Notes: a model not told the origin generated them from the letters alone. Shown: positions 25,590 through 35,168, numbered from the stretch's first letter. The stretch is 64,000 nucleotides of DNA from Candidatus Thiodiazotropha sp. (ex Codakia rugifera) (GCA_025656675.1 JAHXHN010000004.1:186001-250000); one strand, 5' to 3'. A program made the numbers and translations.

Positions 25590-27422
25590 ATGGCAACAGT
25601 CAATCCAACCGGTTTAAGGGTTCCAGACCAAATATCCCCCACTGGAAATCCCTTCTTTTTAGATGATAAGCGGGTTGCGGCATGGGCCAGAGAGCTTCCC
25701 GTTGCAAATGTAGGAGAGACATCTCGTCTACTCTTCCAAACATTGCGCGATTTTAATCGCACCAAAATCGAGAGTGTCAAACGGTTAAACAGTACGGAAA
25801 AACTACGCGAACCGACAAATTATGTAGCATCGAATCTGAATAAACACTATCTGGGTATCCGGTTCCCCTTGAGAGAGAAAGCTCACAAAATAGCTATTCT
25901 AAATCGGGAATTACATAGTGGCATGGCGACTGCCTACAAGGCTGCGATCATTGATTTGGTGATGGAAAGTCAAGGTGTGCCTGATCTACCTCTCCTGACT
26001 CTCGCAATCCATCGTTGTATCAGCTATCTATCGAAGGTCATCCTTCAGTCTGTAGTGGTCTACGATCCCTATCCGAAGCGGACTTGGCGAGAACTGCACA
26101 TTCTTCATCGCTTGGCCAGCCGCTACGAAATAGGCTCAAAAACCGTTGAGGATAGTTTTGAACCGAATGGCAAGAAATCGAGTATTGACGAGATCTACTG
26201 TCGTTGCCTGTTATTCTCCCTAGCTTCACCCTACAAATTACGCCAAAAGGAGAGTATTCAAGTATTCGACACACTTCTCGAGTGGAGTCGTTATGCACTG
26301 TTCTACAGCTATGAAAATGCCCCTGAGGATTTTTCAATAACAATCCAACAGGATACTGATTTAGCACCAAGCCATGAGACCAACGTCCATGATACTAACT
26401 CCAAATATCTGTTGATACTGGATGCTTCACCCCTACTATCAAGTCTACGAGAGCAGTTCAATGACACGCCCGAAAAGCATCACTCACTTTTTGGCATTGA
26501 TGAACTCGACAAGGGATTGATACGTCAGCTGATCATGCTTTGGTCAAAGGCCCAAAAGCGAGCCTTTGTTCGGACAAAACTCAATTTTGAACTACGCATC
26601 GCAGTTGGACTCCGCTCTGTCTACAAATTGATTACCCTTGGGGATAGACCCTCTTCAATCGATGATAAAGATGCGGATGATGGTACATGGATCGAGACCC
26701 AGTTTGCCCATGGCAATGAACTCAATGTTTCACAACATTTCTCATTAATGCCCATGGATGTTGCAGCCTATAATCCCCGTCGTGGAGATTTCGAAGAATT
26801 TGGCCCGAACTCCACCGAGTATGGTGAATCGAATCCTGAACCGGAAGTAAAGATCTGGGAGGATGATAAAAAGAAACAGGTAGATACCTCAACCAACGTC
26901 TTCAAAACCATCAATGAAAGTGCGGGTGGCTACTGTCTTGACTGGATAGGTAAGCAGATCCCAAAAATACAAGTGGGTGAACTGATCGGTGTTCAATCTG
27001 CAATGTCGGCTACACAATTCGGTGTGGGCATGGTGCGCTGGATGCGCAGTTCTGACAAGGAATCGATGCAGGTCGGTATACAGATGATTGCCCCGAATGC
27101 GCTGGCTGTCACGGCAAAATCTGCCGAAACAAAAGACAGTAAAAGTGAAGAGTGCTTACTACTGCCCGAGGTTGGTACTTCAGGTCAGCCTACCAGCTTT
27201 ATCTGCCCCTCCTACCCATTCAGCCTTGGCAAGATACTGCTTATCAACGATGGTGAAAACAGTCGAGAGATCAAATTGACACGATTACTCGAATCAAGTG
27301 GCTCCATATCCCAATTCCAATTTATCTATATCGACCAGCAATCCTCTCCCAAAAGCTACAATGATGGTGAAAATCTGGATGATGATTCGGACTTCGATAG
27401 TCTCTGGTCAAACCTGACCTAG
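25590..27422 (+). CDS. Large conserved hypothetical protein, possible c-di-GMP effector
   Basis: The 610-residue soluble protein from the ATG at 25590 has a largely helical N-terminal two-thirds (RLLFQTLRDFNRTKIESVKR, LGIRFPLREKAHKIAI) and a beta-rich C-terminal part (about 440-610). The latter includes GYCLDWIGKQIPKIQVGELI and FGVGMVRWMRSSD, reminiscent of PilZ-like barrels. I recall similar proteins being annotated as cyclic-di-GMP-binding or simply hypothetical in gammaproteobacteria, but the canonical PilZ RxxxR...DxSxxG motifs are not evident, so the ligand is uncertain. The upstream frame extends to 25536 but this ATG fits homologue-like N-termini better. Confidence 0.7.
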   Translation: MATVNPTGLRVPDQISPTGNPFFLDDKRVAAWARELPVANVGETSRLLFQTLRDFNRTKIESVKRLNSTEKLREPTNYVASNLNKHYLGIRFPLREKAHKIAILNRELHSGMATAYKAAIIDLVMESQGVPDLPLLTLAIHRCISYLSKVILQSVVVYDPYPKRTWRELHILHRLASRYEIGSKTVEDSFEPNGKKSSIDEIYCRCLLFSLASPYKLRQKESIQVFDTLLEWSRYALFYSYENAPEDFSITIQQDTDLAPSHETNVHDTNSKYLLILDASPLLSSLREQFNDTPEKHHSLFGIDELDKGLIRQLIMLWSKAQKRAFVRTKLNFELRIAVGLRSVYKLITLGDRPSSIDDKDADDGTWIETQFAHGNELNVSQHFSLMPMDVAAYNPRRGDFEEFGPNSTEYGESNPEPEVKIWEDDKKKQVDTSTNVFKTINESAGGYCLDWIGKQIPKIQVGELIGVQSAMSATQFGVGMVRWMRSSDKESMQVGIQMIAPNALAVTAKSAETKDSKSEECLLLPEVGTSGQPTSFICPSYPFSLGKILLINDGENSREIKLTRLLESSGSISQFQFIYIDQQSSPKSYNDGENLDDDSDFDSLWSNLT

Positions 27423-27491
27423 TGGATTCCAGGAAAGAATCAGGCCATTCCCTACAAGGCATGTCAACATTCCCAGGGCACTTCCTTCGGG

Positions 27492-27537
27492 GGGCAGCCA
27501 GCCCCTTCCAGACCCGCTGAACGGTAGAGAATCCATA
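27492..27537 (+). repeat. Dispersed repeat, partial copy A
   Basis: Contains AGCCCCTTCCAGACCCGCTG and AGAATCCAT, shared with the fuller copies B (35981-36063) and C (55581-55663). Only the last half of the repeat is recognisable here. It lies between convergent genes. Confidence 0.55.
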
Positions 27538-27561
27538 ACGAGTGCTACTGCATTAGGCTGT

Positions 27562-27996
27562 TCAAAAACCGGCCAATTTGTACCAGCGTTTAGCTTCATC
27601 AAGATCCTTCTCCACGCCTCGTCCCTCTTCATAAAGCATGGCGAGTGTTGTTTGTGAACCGGCCAATCCCTGCTCTGCAGCCTTCTTGAACCAGTCCACA
27701 GCCTTTGGCAAGTTCTGTTCAATGCACTCACCCTCAAGATACATAAATCCCAACCCATGTTGAGCCATTGGATGACCTGCTTCCGCTGCAGATTTCATGA
27801 ATTTGTAGGCCATCAATTCATTCACCACCATCCCAAGGCCTCCCTGCGCCATGATTGCGATCCTGTATTGAGCCTCTTCATTGCCGCTTTCGGCCAGAGG
27901 AGATAGGAGCGAGGCGGCTCGAGAGAAGTTCTTTCCCTCAAACGCGGCGATGCCACTACTTAACTCAAACTCCATATCACTCATTGAATCATTCAT
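27562..27996 (-). CDS. Sel1-like repeat protein
   Basis: The 144-residue protein consists of tandem Sel1-type repeats of about 36 residues: AQYRIAIMAQGGLG, AQHGLGFMYLEGE, AVDWFKKAAEQGLAGSQTTL and AMLYEEGRGVEKDLDEAKRW. Sel1 repeats form helical superhelices for protein-protein contacts, often in signalling or envelope processes. No signal peptide is seen, so it is probably cytoplasmic. Partner unknown. Convergent with the 610-aa protein gene. Confidence 0.88.
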   Translation of the reverse strand: MNDSMSDMEFELSSGIAAFEGKNFSRAASLLSPLAESGNEEAQYRIAIMAQGGLGMVVNELMAYKFMKSAAEAGHPMAQHGLGFMYLEGECIEQNLPKAVDWFKKAAEQGLAGSQTTLAMLYEEGRGVEKDLDEAKRWYKLAGF

Positions 27997-28024
27997 AGCT
28001 GTTCTCTTGATCGTTTGTCATTAT

Positions 28025-28492
28025 TTATGGCGGATCTTCTGCGCTTATGGGCCTGATAGCGACACGATTGCATACCCATGCGACCACTTGGTTGCTGGTA
28101 TCGTATAGGCCAAACTCAAAGCGTGGCGTACAACGCCCTTTAAGAGCGAGCTCCCGAGCTATTTTACCCATAGCGTGTTGTGGAAAATCAAATCGAAGTT
28201 CCAAGTCAGTCTTTCCCGGTCTGCGAAAATCGACTGATAATTCACGTGTCCATACCGCATATCCTGGAAACCTGCGATTAGAGGCCAAAGCAGGAATGGG
28301 ATCAGCCAGTGCAGCAATACTGCCACCAAATACACTTCCTCCAGGATTCATGGTATCCCGATTCAAAGGGAGCAAGATGCGTACACGCCCCCAATCATCT
28401 GTCAACTCCAGCACTCTCACACCAAGATAGTGAAAAGGCGGGAAGCGCTCCAACATTTGTGCAGAAGTTACACCATCTAAGCGATCAAGCAT
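28025..28492 (-). CDS. DUF4442 (hotdog-fold) protein
   Basis: The 155-residue protein matches the DUF4442 group of thioesterase-like hotdog proteins. The central helix motif NPGGSVFGGSIAALADPIP resembles the [NH]xGxxFGG...D motif where hotdog enzymes bind acyl-CoA, and the following strand VWTRELSVDFRRPGKTDL is typical. A thioesterase or acyl-binding role is likely but unproven. It lies 28 bp upstream of the Sel1 gene on the same strand and is divergent from glcF. Confidence 0.82.
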   Translation of the reverse strand: MLDRLDGVTSAQMLERFPPFHYLGVRVLELTDDWGRVRILLPLNRDTMNPGGSVFGGSIAALADPIPALASNRRFPGYAVWTRELSVDFRRPGKTDLELRFDFPQHAMGKIARELALKGRCTPRFEFGLYDTSNQVVAWVCNRVAIRPISAEDPP

Positions 28493-28539
28493 GGTCCAAT
28501 CCTAATATTTCCCCGGCAGCCCAAAACAACCGGTTCAAA

Positions 28540-28632
28540 ACTTCAAGCATGCCCTTGATCAACATGTGATTCACTCTCAATGGTCATTCCCCTGGCAAGG
28601 GTCACAATAGGTAGCAAGGGCATACTTGAAGT
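28540..28632. repeat. Long inverted repeat 1 in divergent promoter region
   Basis: Left arm 28540-28557 (ACTTCAAGCATGCCCTTG) is complementary to the right arm 28615-28632 at 17 of 18 positions; the enclosed loop is 57 bases. It lies 48 bp upstream of the DUF4442 start and is followed within 30 bp by a second inverted repeat of similar size. Confidence 0.7.
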
Positions 28633-28661
28633 CCTAACCGATTGATTTAAACAAGATAGGC

Positions 28662-28754
28662 CGATGTGTACCTGCCTGAGACTGGATTGATAATATAGAC
28701 TGTAGTAGTGCTACAGTGGCGTTTTGATGCCATGCTGCAGGCAGGTACACATCG
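28662..28754. ncRNA. Long inverted repeat 2, candidate structured RNA
   Basis: The 17-bp left arm CGATGTGTACCTGCCTG (28662-28678) is perfectly complementary to 28738-28754. Inside are a 7-bp perfect hairpin ACTGTAG-TAGTG-CTACAGT (28699-28717) and a small TGGC/GCCA stem (28717-28732). If transcribed it would fold into a branched structure. It sits 148 bp upstream of glcF. It could be a small RNA, a leader element or a non-autonomous repeat; calling it RNA is an inference from symmetry alone. Confidence 0.4.
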
Positions 28755-28768
28755 ACTGAACACAAACT

Positions 28769-28789
28769 ATTGGGTTACCGGATTAATAG
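28769..28789 (+). repeat. 21-bp GGTTGCCGGGTTAAT motif, copy 2
   Basis: Reads ATTGGGTTACCGGATTAATAG; related to 1876-1896 (minus) and 38507-38527. It and the third copy are both preceded by TCGACTGA 10 bases or so upstream. Confidence 0.35.
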
Positions 28790-28901
28790 TAATCTTATAT
28801 CATTCGCAGAACCATAAACTCCCTTGAGGTTCTCATGGAATATGTTGGTTTTCGATCAAAAGATCATCACAATAAACTGAAATCTAAATCCCTGACATGC
28901 A

Positions 28902-30125
28902 ATGCAGACACAAATAACCAGCCAAATCCTACAATCCAGTGCAGGTCGTGAAGCAGAGACTATCCTGCGAAACTGCGTCCATTGTGGTTTCTGCACTGCA
29001 ACCTGTCCCACCTATCAGCTGTTGGGTGATGAGCTGGACAGTCCCCGGGGGCGCATTTATCAGATAAAGCAGCTGCTTGAAGGCGCCAAACCCTCCTCCA
29101 GGGTACAGCAGCATCTGGACCGCTGCCTCCTATGCCGCAGCTGTGAAACAACCTGCCCATCAGGGGTGGAATACGGCAGATTACTGGAGATTGGACGGAA
29201 TCACATGGCAAATCACCATCACAGGCCTGTGCATGACAGACTGTTGAGATGGATGTTACGTAAAGTAGTGCCTAACAGAACCCTCTTTTCAACGTTGTTG
29301 AAACTTGGCCAGACGGTTAAGCCACTTCTCCCGAAACGTGTTGGTGACACCATCCCGGGCAAAGCCGCAGTATCAGCCCACATCTGGCCGACACAGAAAC
29401 ATCCGCGTAAAATGGTGATCCTGGATGGTTGTGTGCAACCCTCCCTGGCCCCATCAATCAATCAAGCTACGGCTCAGGTACTAAACCGACTTGGCATCAG
29501 CCTCATTCGCACACCACAGCTAGGCTGTTGTGGGGCTGTTGTCCACCACTTGGATGACCAGGAGGCCTCAAAACGCGTCGCCAGACGAAATATCGATACC
29601 TGGTTGCCACTTCTGAATGGCGAGGCAGAGGCACTTATCATCACCGCAAGCGGCTGCGCTCAGATGGTCAAAGAGTATGATCATCTACTTGCTGATGATC
29701 CCGACTATGCAGATCTGGCAAGACAGCTTGTCTCACGTACCCGCGACCTTGCAGAAATTATTGGCAATGAGGAGCTGGAACCCTTAATAGAGGGGCTCGA
29801 TATTCAGATCCGTGTCGCCTTTCATGCATCATGCACACTCCAGCATGGCCAAGGCTTATCAGGCTGTGTTGAGGGCATATTAGAACGAGTCGGATACCAA
29901 CTGACTACTGTGGCCGATGCGCACCTATGTTGTGGATCTGCGGGTACTTATTCGATTTTACAATCCCATTTAGCTGATGAACTTGGGAAGCGAAAAAGCA
30001 CCTCATTGCAAGCCGACAAACCCGATATCATTGCAACAGCAAATATCGGCTGTCTCACCCACTTACAAAAGAGTGCGACTCGACCCGTTGTCCATTGGAT
30101 TGAGCTATTGAACGCCAGTGTCTGA
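28902..30125 (+). CDS. glcF: Glycolate oxidase iron-sulfur subunit GlcF
   Basis: GlcF passes electrons from the GlcD/GlcE flavoprotein part of glycolate dehydrogenase to the membrane. The 407-residue protein has two 4Fe-4S motifs in the first 90 residues (CVHCGFCTATCP and CLLCRSCETTCPSG) and two CCG domains typical of the family (LGCCGAVVHHLDD and HLCCGSAGTYSI). In E. coli glcD, glcE and glcF are adjacent; here glcD and glcE are absent. Glycolate oxidation fits an autotroph with Rubisco photorespiratory by-products. The start ATG lies at 28902 after a region with two long inverted repeats. Confidence 0.95.
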   Translation: MQTQITSQILQSSAGREAETILRNCVHCGFCTATCPTYQLLGDELDSPRGRIYQIKQLLEGAKPSSRVQQHLDRCLLCRSCETTCPSGVEYGRLLEIGRNHMANHHHRPVHDRLLRWMLRKVVPNRTLFSTLLKLGQTVKPLLPKRVGDTIPGKAAVSAHIWPTQKHPRKMVILDGCVQPSLAPSINQATAQVLNRLGISLIRTPQLGCCGAVVHHLDDQEASKRVARRNIDTWLPLLNGEAEALIITASGCAQMVKEYDHLLADDPDYADLARQLVSRTRDLAEIIGNEELEPLIEGLDIQIRVAFHASCTLQHGQGLSGCVEGILERVGYQLTTVADAHLCCGSAGTYSILQSHLADELGKRKSTSLQADKPDIIATANIGCLTHLQKSATRPVVHWIELLNASV

Positions 30126-30326
30126 CAGCAACTGTTTGGCTTGTAAAATAATCCTCTCCATCATCAAGCTTCAACTGCTACTATTCCTAGAGTGAGAAAT
30201 GATGCTATAAACCTGTTACTTGTTTGGGGCTTCAAGAACACCCGTGGTCAAAGTGTGGCTCGCAACCAACGGTGATTCAATGAGGATTAAACGGTATTAT
30301 CCACGGATTCAGGATTAAATAAAAAC

Positions 30327-32315
30327 ATGCAATCTTATCCTTACCTTCTACTACTGACCCTATCGCTATATTTAACTAGCATCTCTTTCGTTATCGGTTC
30401 TACACAAAACCAAGAAGAGTCGCGACTACAGAAACAGAGAGCAGTTTTCCTGGCAGCTGAAGCTGCATTAGAGAAAGATGAAATATCAAGTTATCAGCAG
30501 TTGAGAGAAAAGTTACTTGATTATCCGCTGCTCCCCTATCTTGACTATCAAGAAGCCCTGTCGACACTTGATCAGCACTCCCTTAATAGCATTACAAACC
30601 AACTCAAACGATTTGAAGGCACACCACTTGTATCACAATTGAGACGGCACTGGCTTGCACTTTTGGCTAAGGAGAAACTATGGACTACCTATCTTCTTTT
30701 TTCACATGAAGGTGGCAGCATCGAACAGCAGTGTAACCGTCTGCAAGCGATGATAGAGACCGGACAAGATAGAGAGGCCTTCAAAGCGGTTAAACCGATA
30801 TGGCTAAGCGGACGATCCCGTCCCAAGGCCTGTGACCCAGTTTTCGAACGATGGATCGCTACTGGTCACCTGAAAGAGAAACTGGTTTGGCAGAGAATAA
30901 GCTTGGCCATGTCTAAAGGTCAAATCCGCCTTGCACGTTACCTGAAACGCTATCTTAACCAACGAGAATCGATACTTGCTGACCGCTGGCTGAGACTCTA
31001 TCAGCATCCCGAGCAAATCGAGACACTACTCCAAATCAAACACCCCATGCGTGACAAAATGGCTGTGCAAATTATCCGCAGGCTTGCTTGGCAGGATCTA
31101 GACGCAGCCTTTGCAGCTTGGGAGAAGTTCCGCAAACTCACCAGTTTTTCAGACCGCCAGCAACGTAAAATAGTTTATACCTTGGCCAGCCAACTGGCCA
31201 GACAACCCGATAAAAAGGTCAGCCAACGACTTAACAGACTATTACCGACCCACCTACGTCTTGACAGTAAGCTGTCAGAAAAAGAGCTGCAAGCGGCACT
31301 GCAGGAAAACGATTGGCATTGGGTATTGGGGATTATTGATGTACTACCTCCCAAGGAACAGCAGCAGGAACAATGGCGTTATTGGCGTTCCCGCGCACTC
31401 ATCGAACTTGGCAGAAACCAGGAGGGAAGAGAACTCCTGCAGACACTCTCGCAAGAGCGTAGCTACTACGGCTTTTTAGCCGCGCAGCGTCTTGGAGGCA
31501 AGCCCAAACTCTCTCATGTCGCACTTCAGTCAGACCAGCTGATAGTGCTGGAGTTATCAAAAAGACCCGGGCTGCTACGTTCCCGAGAGCTGATTATCCT
31601 AGATCGTCCACTACAGGCACGTCGAGAGTGGAACCTTGCCCTTGACAATGCGAAGCAAGAGGAACTGAAAGCTGCAGCACGTCTGGCTCAACAATGGAGT
31701 TGGCCATCGCAAAGTATCACTACCCTCGCCCGTTTACGTCAATGGAACGATCTGGAGTTACGTTTTCCATTGGCCCACCGGCAGGCAGTAGTCGAGCGGG
31801 CTAAGGACTACGGTATCGACAGTGCCTGGATCTACGCGATACTACGTCAAGAGAGCGCCTTCATGAGTGACGCTAAATCCTCTGCAGGAGCCCGAGGACT
31901 CATGCAGCTCATGCCAAGAACAGCAAAACAAGTAGCCAGAGAGTTGAAACAATCTCCCGTAGATCTGAAGGATCTTTACAGACCTGAAGTTAACATCAAA
32001 CTAGGTACAGGCTATCTCAATAAAATATACCGCCAACTCCAGGAAAATCCGGTTCTAGCCACAGCCGCTTACAATGCGGGCCCTCGACGAGTAAAAAGTT
32101 GGCTACCAGAGCAACCACAGGCGAGTGATATTTGGATAGAGACGGTACCATTTCGGGAGACCAGGGAGTATTTGAAGCGTGTTTTGGCCTATACGGTAAT
32201 CTACAGCTTTCGTTTAGGGGATGCCCCAAGTACGCTTCCTCTTGAGTGGTTGCAACCGATTGAGGCAATAAAAATGGACCAGGGAAATCAGCCTAAATCA
32301 GCTTCAGGAGTCTGA
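30327..32315 (+). CDS. slt: Soluble lytic murein transglycosylase
   Basis: Slt70-type enzyme that cleaves the MurNAc-GlcNAc bond with formation of 1,6-anhydro ends. The 662-residue length is right. A signal peptide (about 1-24) is followed by the superhelical U and L domains. The C-terminal lysozyme-like domain (about 490-640) holds the catalytic Glu at about 509 in AILRQESAFMSDAKSSAGARG, followed by LMQLMPRTAKQVA and the NIKLGTGYLN and ATAAYNAGPRRVKSW motifs. The stop overlaps the convergent 814-aa gene by 12 bp. Confidence 0.96.
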   Translation: MQSYPYLLLLTLSLYLTSISFVIGSTQNQEESRLQKQRAVFLAAEAALEKDEISSYQQLREKLLDYPLLPYLDYQEALSTLDQHSLNSITNQLKRFEGTPLVSQLRRHWLALLAKEKLWTTYLLFSHEGGSIEQQCNRLQAMIETGQDREAFKAVKPIWLSGRSRPKACDPVFERWIATGHLKEKLVWQRISLAMSKGQIRLARYLKRYLNQRESILADRWLRLYQHPEQIETLLQIKHPMRDKMAVQIIRRLAWQDLDAAFAAWEKFRKLTSFSDRQQRKIVYTLASQLARQPDKKVSQRLNRLLPTHLRLDSKLSEKELQAALQENDWHWVLGIIDVLPPKEQQQEQWRYWRSRALIELGRNQEGRELLQTLSQERSYYGFLAAQRLGGKPKLSHVALQSDQLIVLELSKRPGLLRSRELIILDRPLQARREWNLALDNAKQEELKAAARLAQQWSWPSQSITTLARLRQWNDLELRFPLAHRQAVVERAKDYGIDSAWIYAILRQESAFMSDAKSSAGARGLMQLMPRTAKQVARELKQSPVDLKDLYRPEVNIKLGTGYLNKIYRQLQENPVLATAAYNAGPRRVKSWLPEQPQASDIWIETVPFRETREYLKRVLAYTVIYSFRLGDAPSTLPLEWLQPIEAIKMDQGNQPKSASGV

Positions 32316-34748
32316 TTCCAACTGCAACGGGTTTTCCGGCTCTGGCTCAGCATCGCTCTGATTACGTGAATAGCGTGAATTTAATTTTTGCTTAACCCGT
32401 CCTATCAGGTCTGCATCTGTAATGACCTCATAGAAAGATTCATCCGAATCAGGTAATTTTTCAACAAGTTCCCCTTCACGCCAACCTTTAATGGGTGCCT
32501 GGCGGATGACCAACCAGTGTGAGCTTCCCTGTCTGTCGACAAACCGCCCAACATGATAGTGATGAGAATCACCTGAACGACTATGTATTTTTAGCTTGTG
32601 TAACACCATTTCAGATTTGAGTTTGTTAAACGCAGGAGGTGCTAACTCGATACCATTGACATTAAAACGAAGGCGGCATTTATCTCCTGTTGCTCTTTTC
32701 TCAATATTCTCTTGCATAACCTCTACACGATGGCGTTTGCTTCTACGCCAGGCAGTGTCTTGGCGAAGCTCTGTAGAGCAGGATGAAAGTCTATCAGCTT
32801 CATTGATAGCTGGAGAAATCATAATCTTACGCTGTTCATCATAGAGATAAGCCGGAGCGTCTCCAGTAAACGCTATTCCCAACCCCAACTCCAGTTTTGG
32901 TAAATTATGTGCCCTGTTCTGGCTGTTTTGCGCCTCCATGACCGAAAGGATTTTTCTAGCCAGTCCACAAGCATTCGCAACCGTTAATGCTTGCGTTGTA
33001 CTTCCGCCCGTTTCCATCACTGTTAGGATGAGAGCATCTCCTTCCACAAATACCTTTTGTGCACCAAAGCGTTCCAATAATTTTGTGATTGGACCAAAAA
33101 AATTCATGCTGAAGTGAGTGGCAGGGTTAAGTTTTTTCTCCACCAATTGACGTGTAATCTCAGTTGAGCCACGTACATCCGCCTTTAAAACAACATGTGC
33201 CTTGACCTTCTGTTCCTGACTGTCTGCATCTCGGCCAAGACGAAACTCGTATAGACTCCCATTGTCGCGTGAAAGTTTGACATTTTCACTATCCTGCAAA
33301 ACACGCAATCGACCCATCTGCTGGTAAGTGTAATAGGCAAGTTTCAGGTCACGACGGAAGGTCAAGAAGTCTTTCAGGTACCGAATTGCATAATCTTGCT
33401 GTTTATTTGCTGGCATACGACGAATATAATTAAGTACTACATCCAGCGCCTTGATGACAGCAACACCCTTATCCGAAGAGTTGGCAAGCCGTTTTGTCAA
33501 AGTACGTTTAGGCAAGGTTTCAACAAGATATTGATATATATCCTTTATCGAAATCTGCCCATTCAGTTGTCGGAATAATCGCGGTGTACGATAGGCGGCT
33601 ATAGCACGTCGAATGATGCCTGCGCGCTCCATCTGTTTCAACAGATTCGACTGTAACTGCATTTGTAAGTTTTCGCATTCCGGGTTATCCCAGTGCGACT
33701 TTCTATTTTTCGTCTTCGTGCGAGAAAACCAACCCGCTTTATTACCAGGTGGGTGCTGTATTAAAATCTCAAAATTTCGTGGCACATCCAGCCAGGAGAC
33801 ATTGATATGCTTGAATTCCTCTTCAGAAAGACTCCTCTCCAACAAACGCTGACCATCAAGGAACTCTGAAAAACCGCTATGCAGTTCCCGATTGCGGATC
33901 TGAAAACCCTGTCCATCTCCCTGCTGCCTGGTATCACTACCCTGATGCCCCTCCTCAATAAGGGTCCATTCGGGGAGATACTCCTGGTAGGTACTGGTGA
34001 TAATCCTGTTTGTCAGATCAAAGTAGTTTTCACGATCCCGATCCACACATAGTAGTGGATAGTGATTCATGATGTACTCTTCGCTGGAAAGATTGGGTAG
34101 ATGTAGCAGAGGATTGAACAATATCTGTTTTGATATCATCCAGGAACTGCCTACAACCGATTTTCTCAACTTACGCAGCTCTTTAGATTCCAGGCGTTGT
34201 ACAATTTTGAACAGCCTGCGCAAGGTACGATAATGAATACCTGGTTCCAGTCGTGCCAGGGTTACAATTCGCTCATGCAACTCCATTGCTCGCCCACTAT
34301 TAGCACCTGCCGGCGAACTACCATCCTCCTCCAATTGTTTACGCAACTTCGCAATTGCCACCCCGGGAGACTCAAGCAGAAGCTTCAATAGAACCAGATG
34401 CAGCAGCTGTAGCAGATCCTTTACAGCAGCATTTCTATGCACCTGTTCTAGCGCCCCCTGCATAATACTCCGATAGACCGACTTGAAGGCTTCTACATCA
34501 CTGCCAGAGGGTGGTGCGTCAAGTTTAGCCCAGCCATGTTTTGTCAGATCTTCATAGACAATTTTTTGAGCAAACTCTGCTAAGGTCGCACGAAACTGGT
34601 GACTTAGGGCCACATCGATATGATGGTTGTCTATGCCTATTTGCAAGTATTCCAAATGGCATTGTGGCGTGGTGCAATTGCGTAGCGGAGCTAAAAATTC
34701 ACCAACATCCGGTTGAATGTGTCGCAGTGTACTAATCCTCGTAACCAT
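32304..34748 (-). CDS. Large protein with divergent class III nucleotide cyclase domain
   Basis: The first 500 or so residues of this 814-residue protein are mainly helical and match nothing I know. From about 515 to 660 there is a class III cyclase-like region. VLKADVRGSTEI carries the first metal-binding Asp, FVEGDALILTV (about 565-575) matches the GDa-[IL]-l motif with the second Asp, and LGLGIAFTGDAPAYLYDEQ resembles the following strand pair. SPAINEADRLSS (about 645) contains the N-x3-R of the catalytic Asn and Arg. The position that holds the adenine-selecting Lys in cyclases appears to be Phe, so product and activity are uncertain. The last 120 residues are basic and beta-rich. No membrane segment. 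It is convergent with slt. Confidence 0.72.
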   Translation of the reverse strand: MVTRISTLRHIQPDVGEFLAPLRNCTTPQCHLEYLQIGIDNHHIDVALSHQFRATLAEFAQKIVYEDLTKHGWAKLDAPPSGSDVEAFKSVYRSIMQGALEQVHRNAAVKDLLQLLHLVLLKLLLESPGVAIAKLRKQLEEDGSSPAGANSGRAMELHERIVTLARLEPGIHYRTLRRLFKIVQRLESKELRKLRKSVVGSSWMISKQILFNPLLHLPNLSSEEYIMNHYPLLCVDRDRENYFDLTNRIITSTYQEYLPEWTLIEEGHQGSDTRQQGDGQGFQIRNRELHSGFSEFLDGQRLLERSLSEEEFKHINVSWLDVPRNFEILIQHPPGNKAGWFSRTKTKNRKSHWDNPECENLQMQLQSNLLKQMERAGIIRRAIAAYRTPRLFRQLNGQISIKDIYQYLVETLPKRTLTKRLANSSDKGVAVIKALDVVLNYIRRMPANKQQDYAIRYLKDFLTFRRDLKLAYYTYQQMGRLRVLQDSENVKLSRDNGSLYEFRLGRDADSQEQKVKAHVVLKADVRGSTEITRQLVEKKLNPATHFSMNFFGPITKLLERFGAQKVFVEGDALILTVMETGGSTTQALTVANACGLARKILSVMEAQNSQNRAHNLPKLELGLGIAFTGDAPAYLYDEQRKIMISPAINEADRLSSCSTELRQDTAWRRSKRHRVEVMQENIEKRATGDKCRLRFNVNGIELAPPAFNKLKSEMVLHKLKIHSRSGDSHHYHVGRFVDRQGSSHWLVIRQAPIKGWREGELVEKLPDSDESFYEVITDADLIGRVKQKLNSRYSRNQSDAEPEPENPLQLESDS

Positions 34749-35168
34749 TTAGGTAACCCGTCAGATTTCCAATATCATAAACAGTCGCCACGGCCTATCT
34801 GCTCAATATGATCTCTATGTAAAAAGTCGCTTGCAACTCAGCGTGTTACATTGATTGAGTCTAGATGATCAACAGGTACAGTTAAACATTTTGAGAAGAA
34901 TCAGACTCACCTACGGTCGGAAATGTGATCAAAGTTGAAGAAAACCTGAAAAAATAGAAAAAATAATAATATACAAAGTAACGTTAACAGCTCGATGACA
35001 ACCAATTTTATACCCATCCGGGAATTCCGAGCCTGTCTATCTAGAATCGAAACCAATACAATACTGATCAATGCACAATATACATACTTATCAATAAGTT
35101 AATATTTTTTATTAAAGCACATTCAAGGCCATATCGGATTAAGGCGAAAAATCATATGACGGGGTAGG
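34749..35168. other. A/T-rich intergenic region
   Basis: These 420 bp between two minus-strand genes are A/T-rich, especially 34940-35110. I see no coding frame, repeat or terminator. It presumably holds the promoter of the 814-aa protein gene. Confidence 0.45.
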
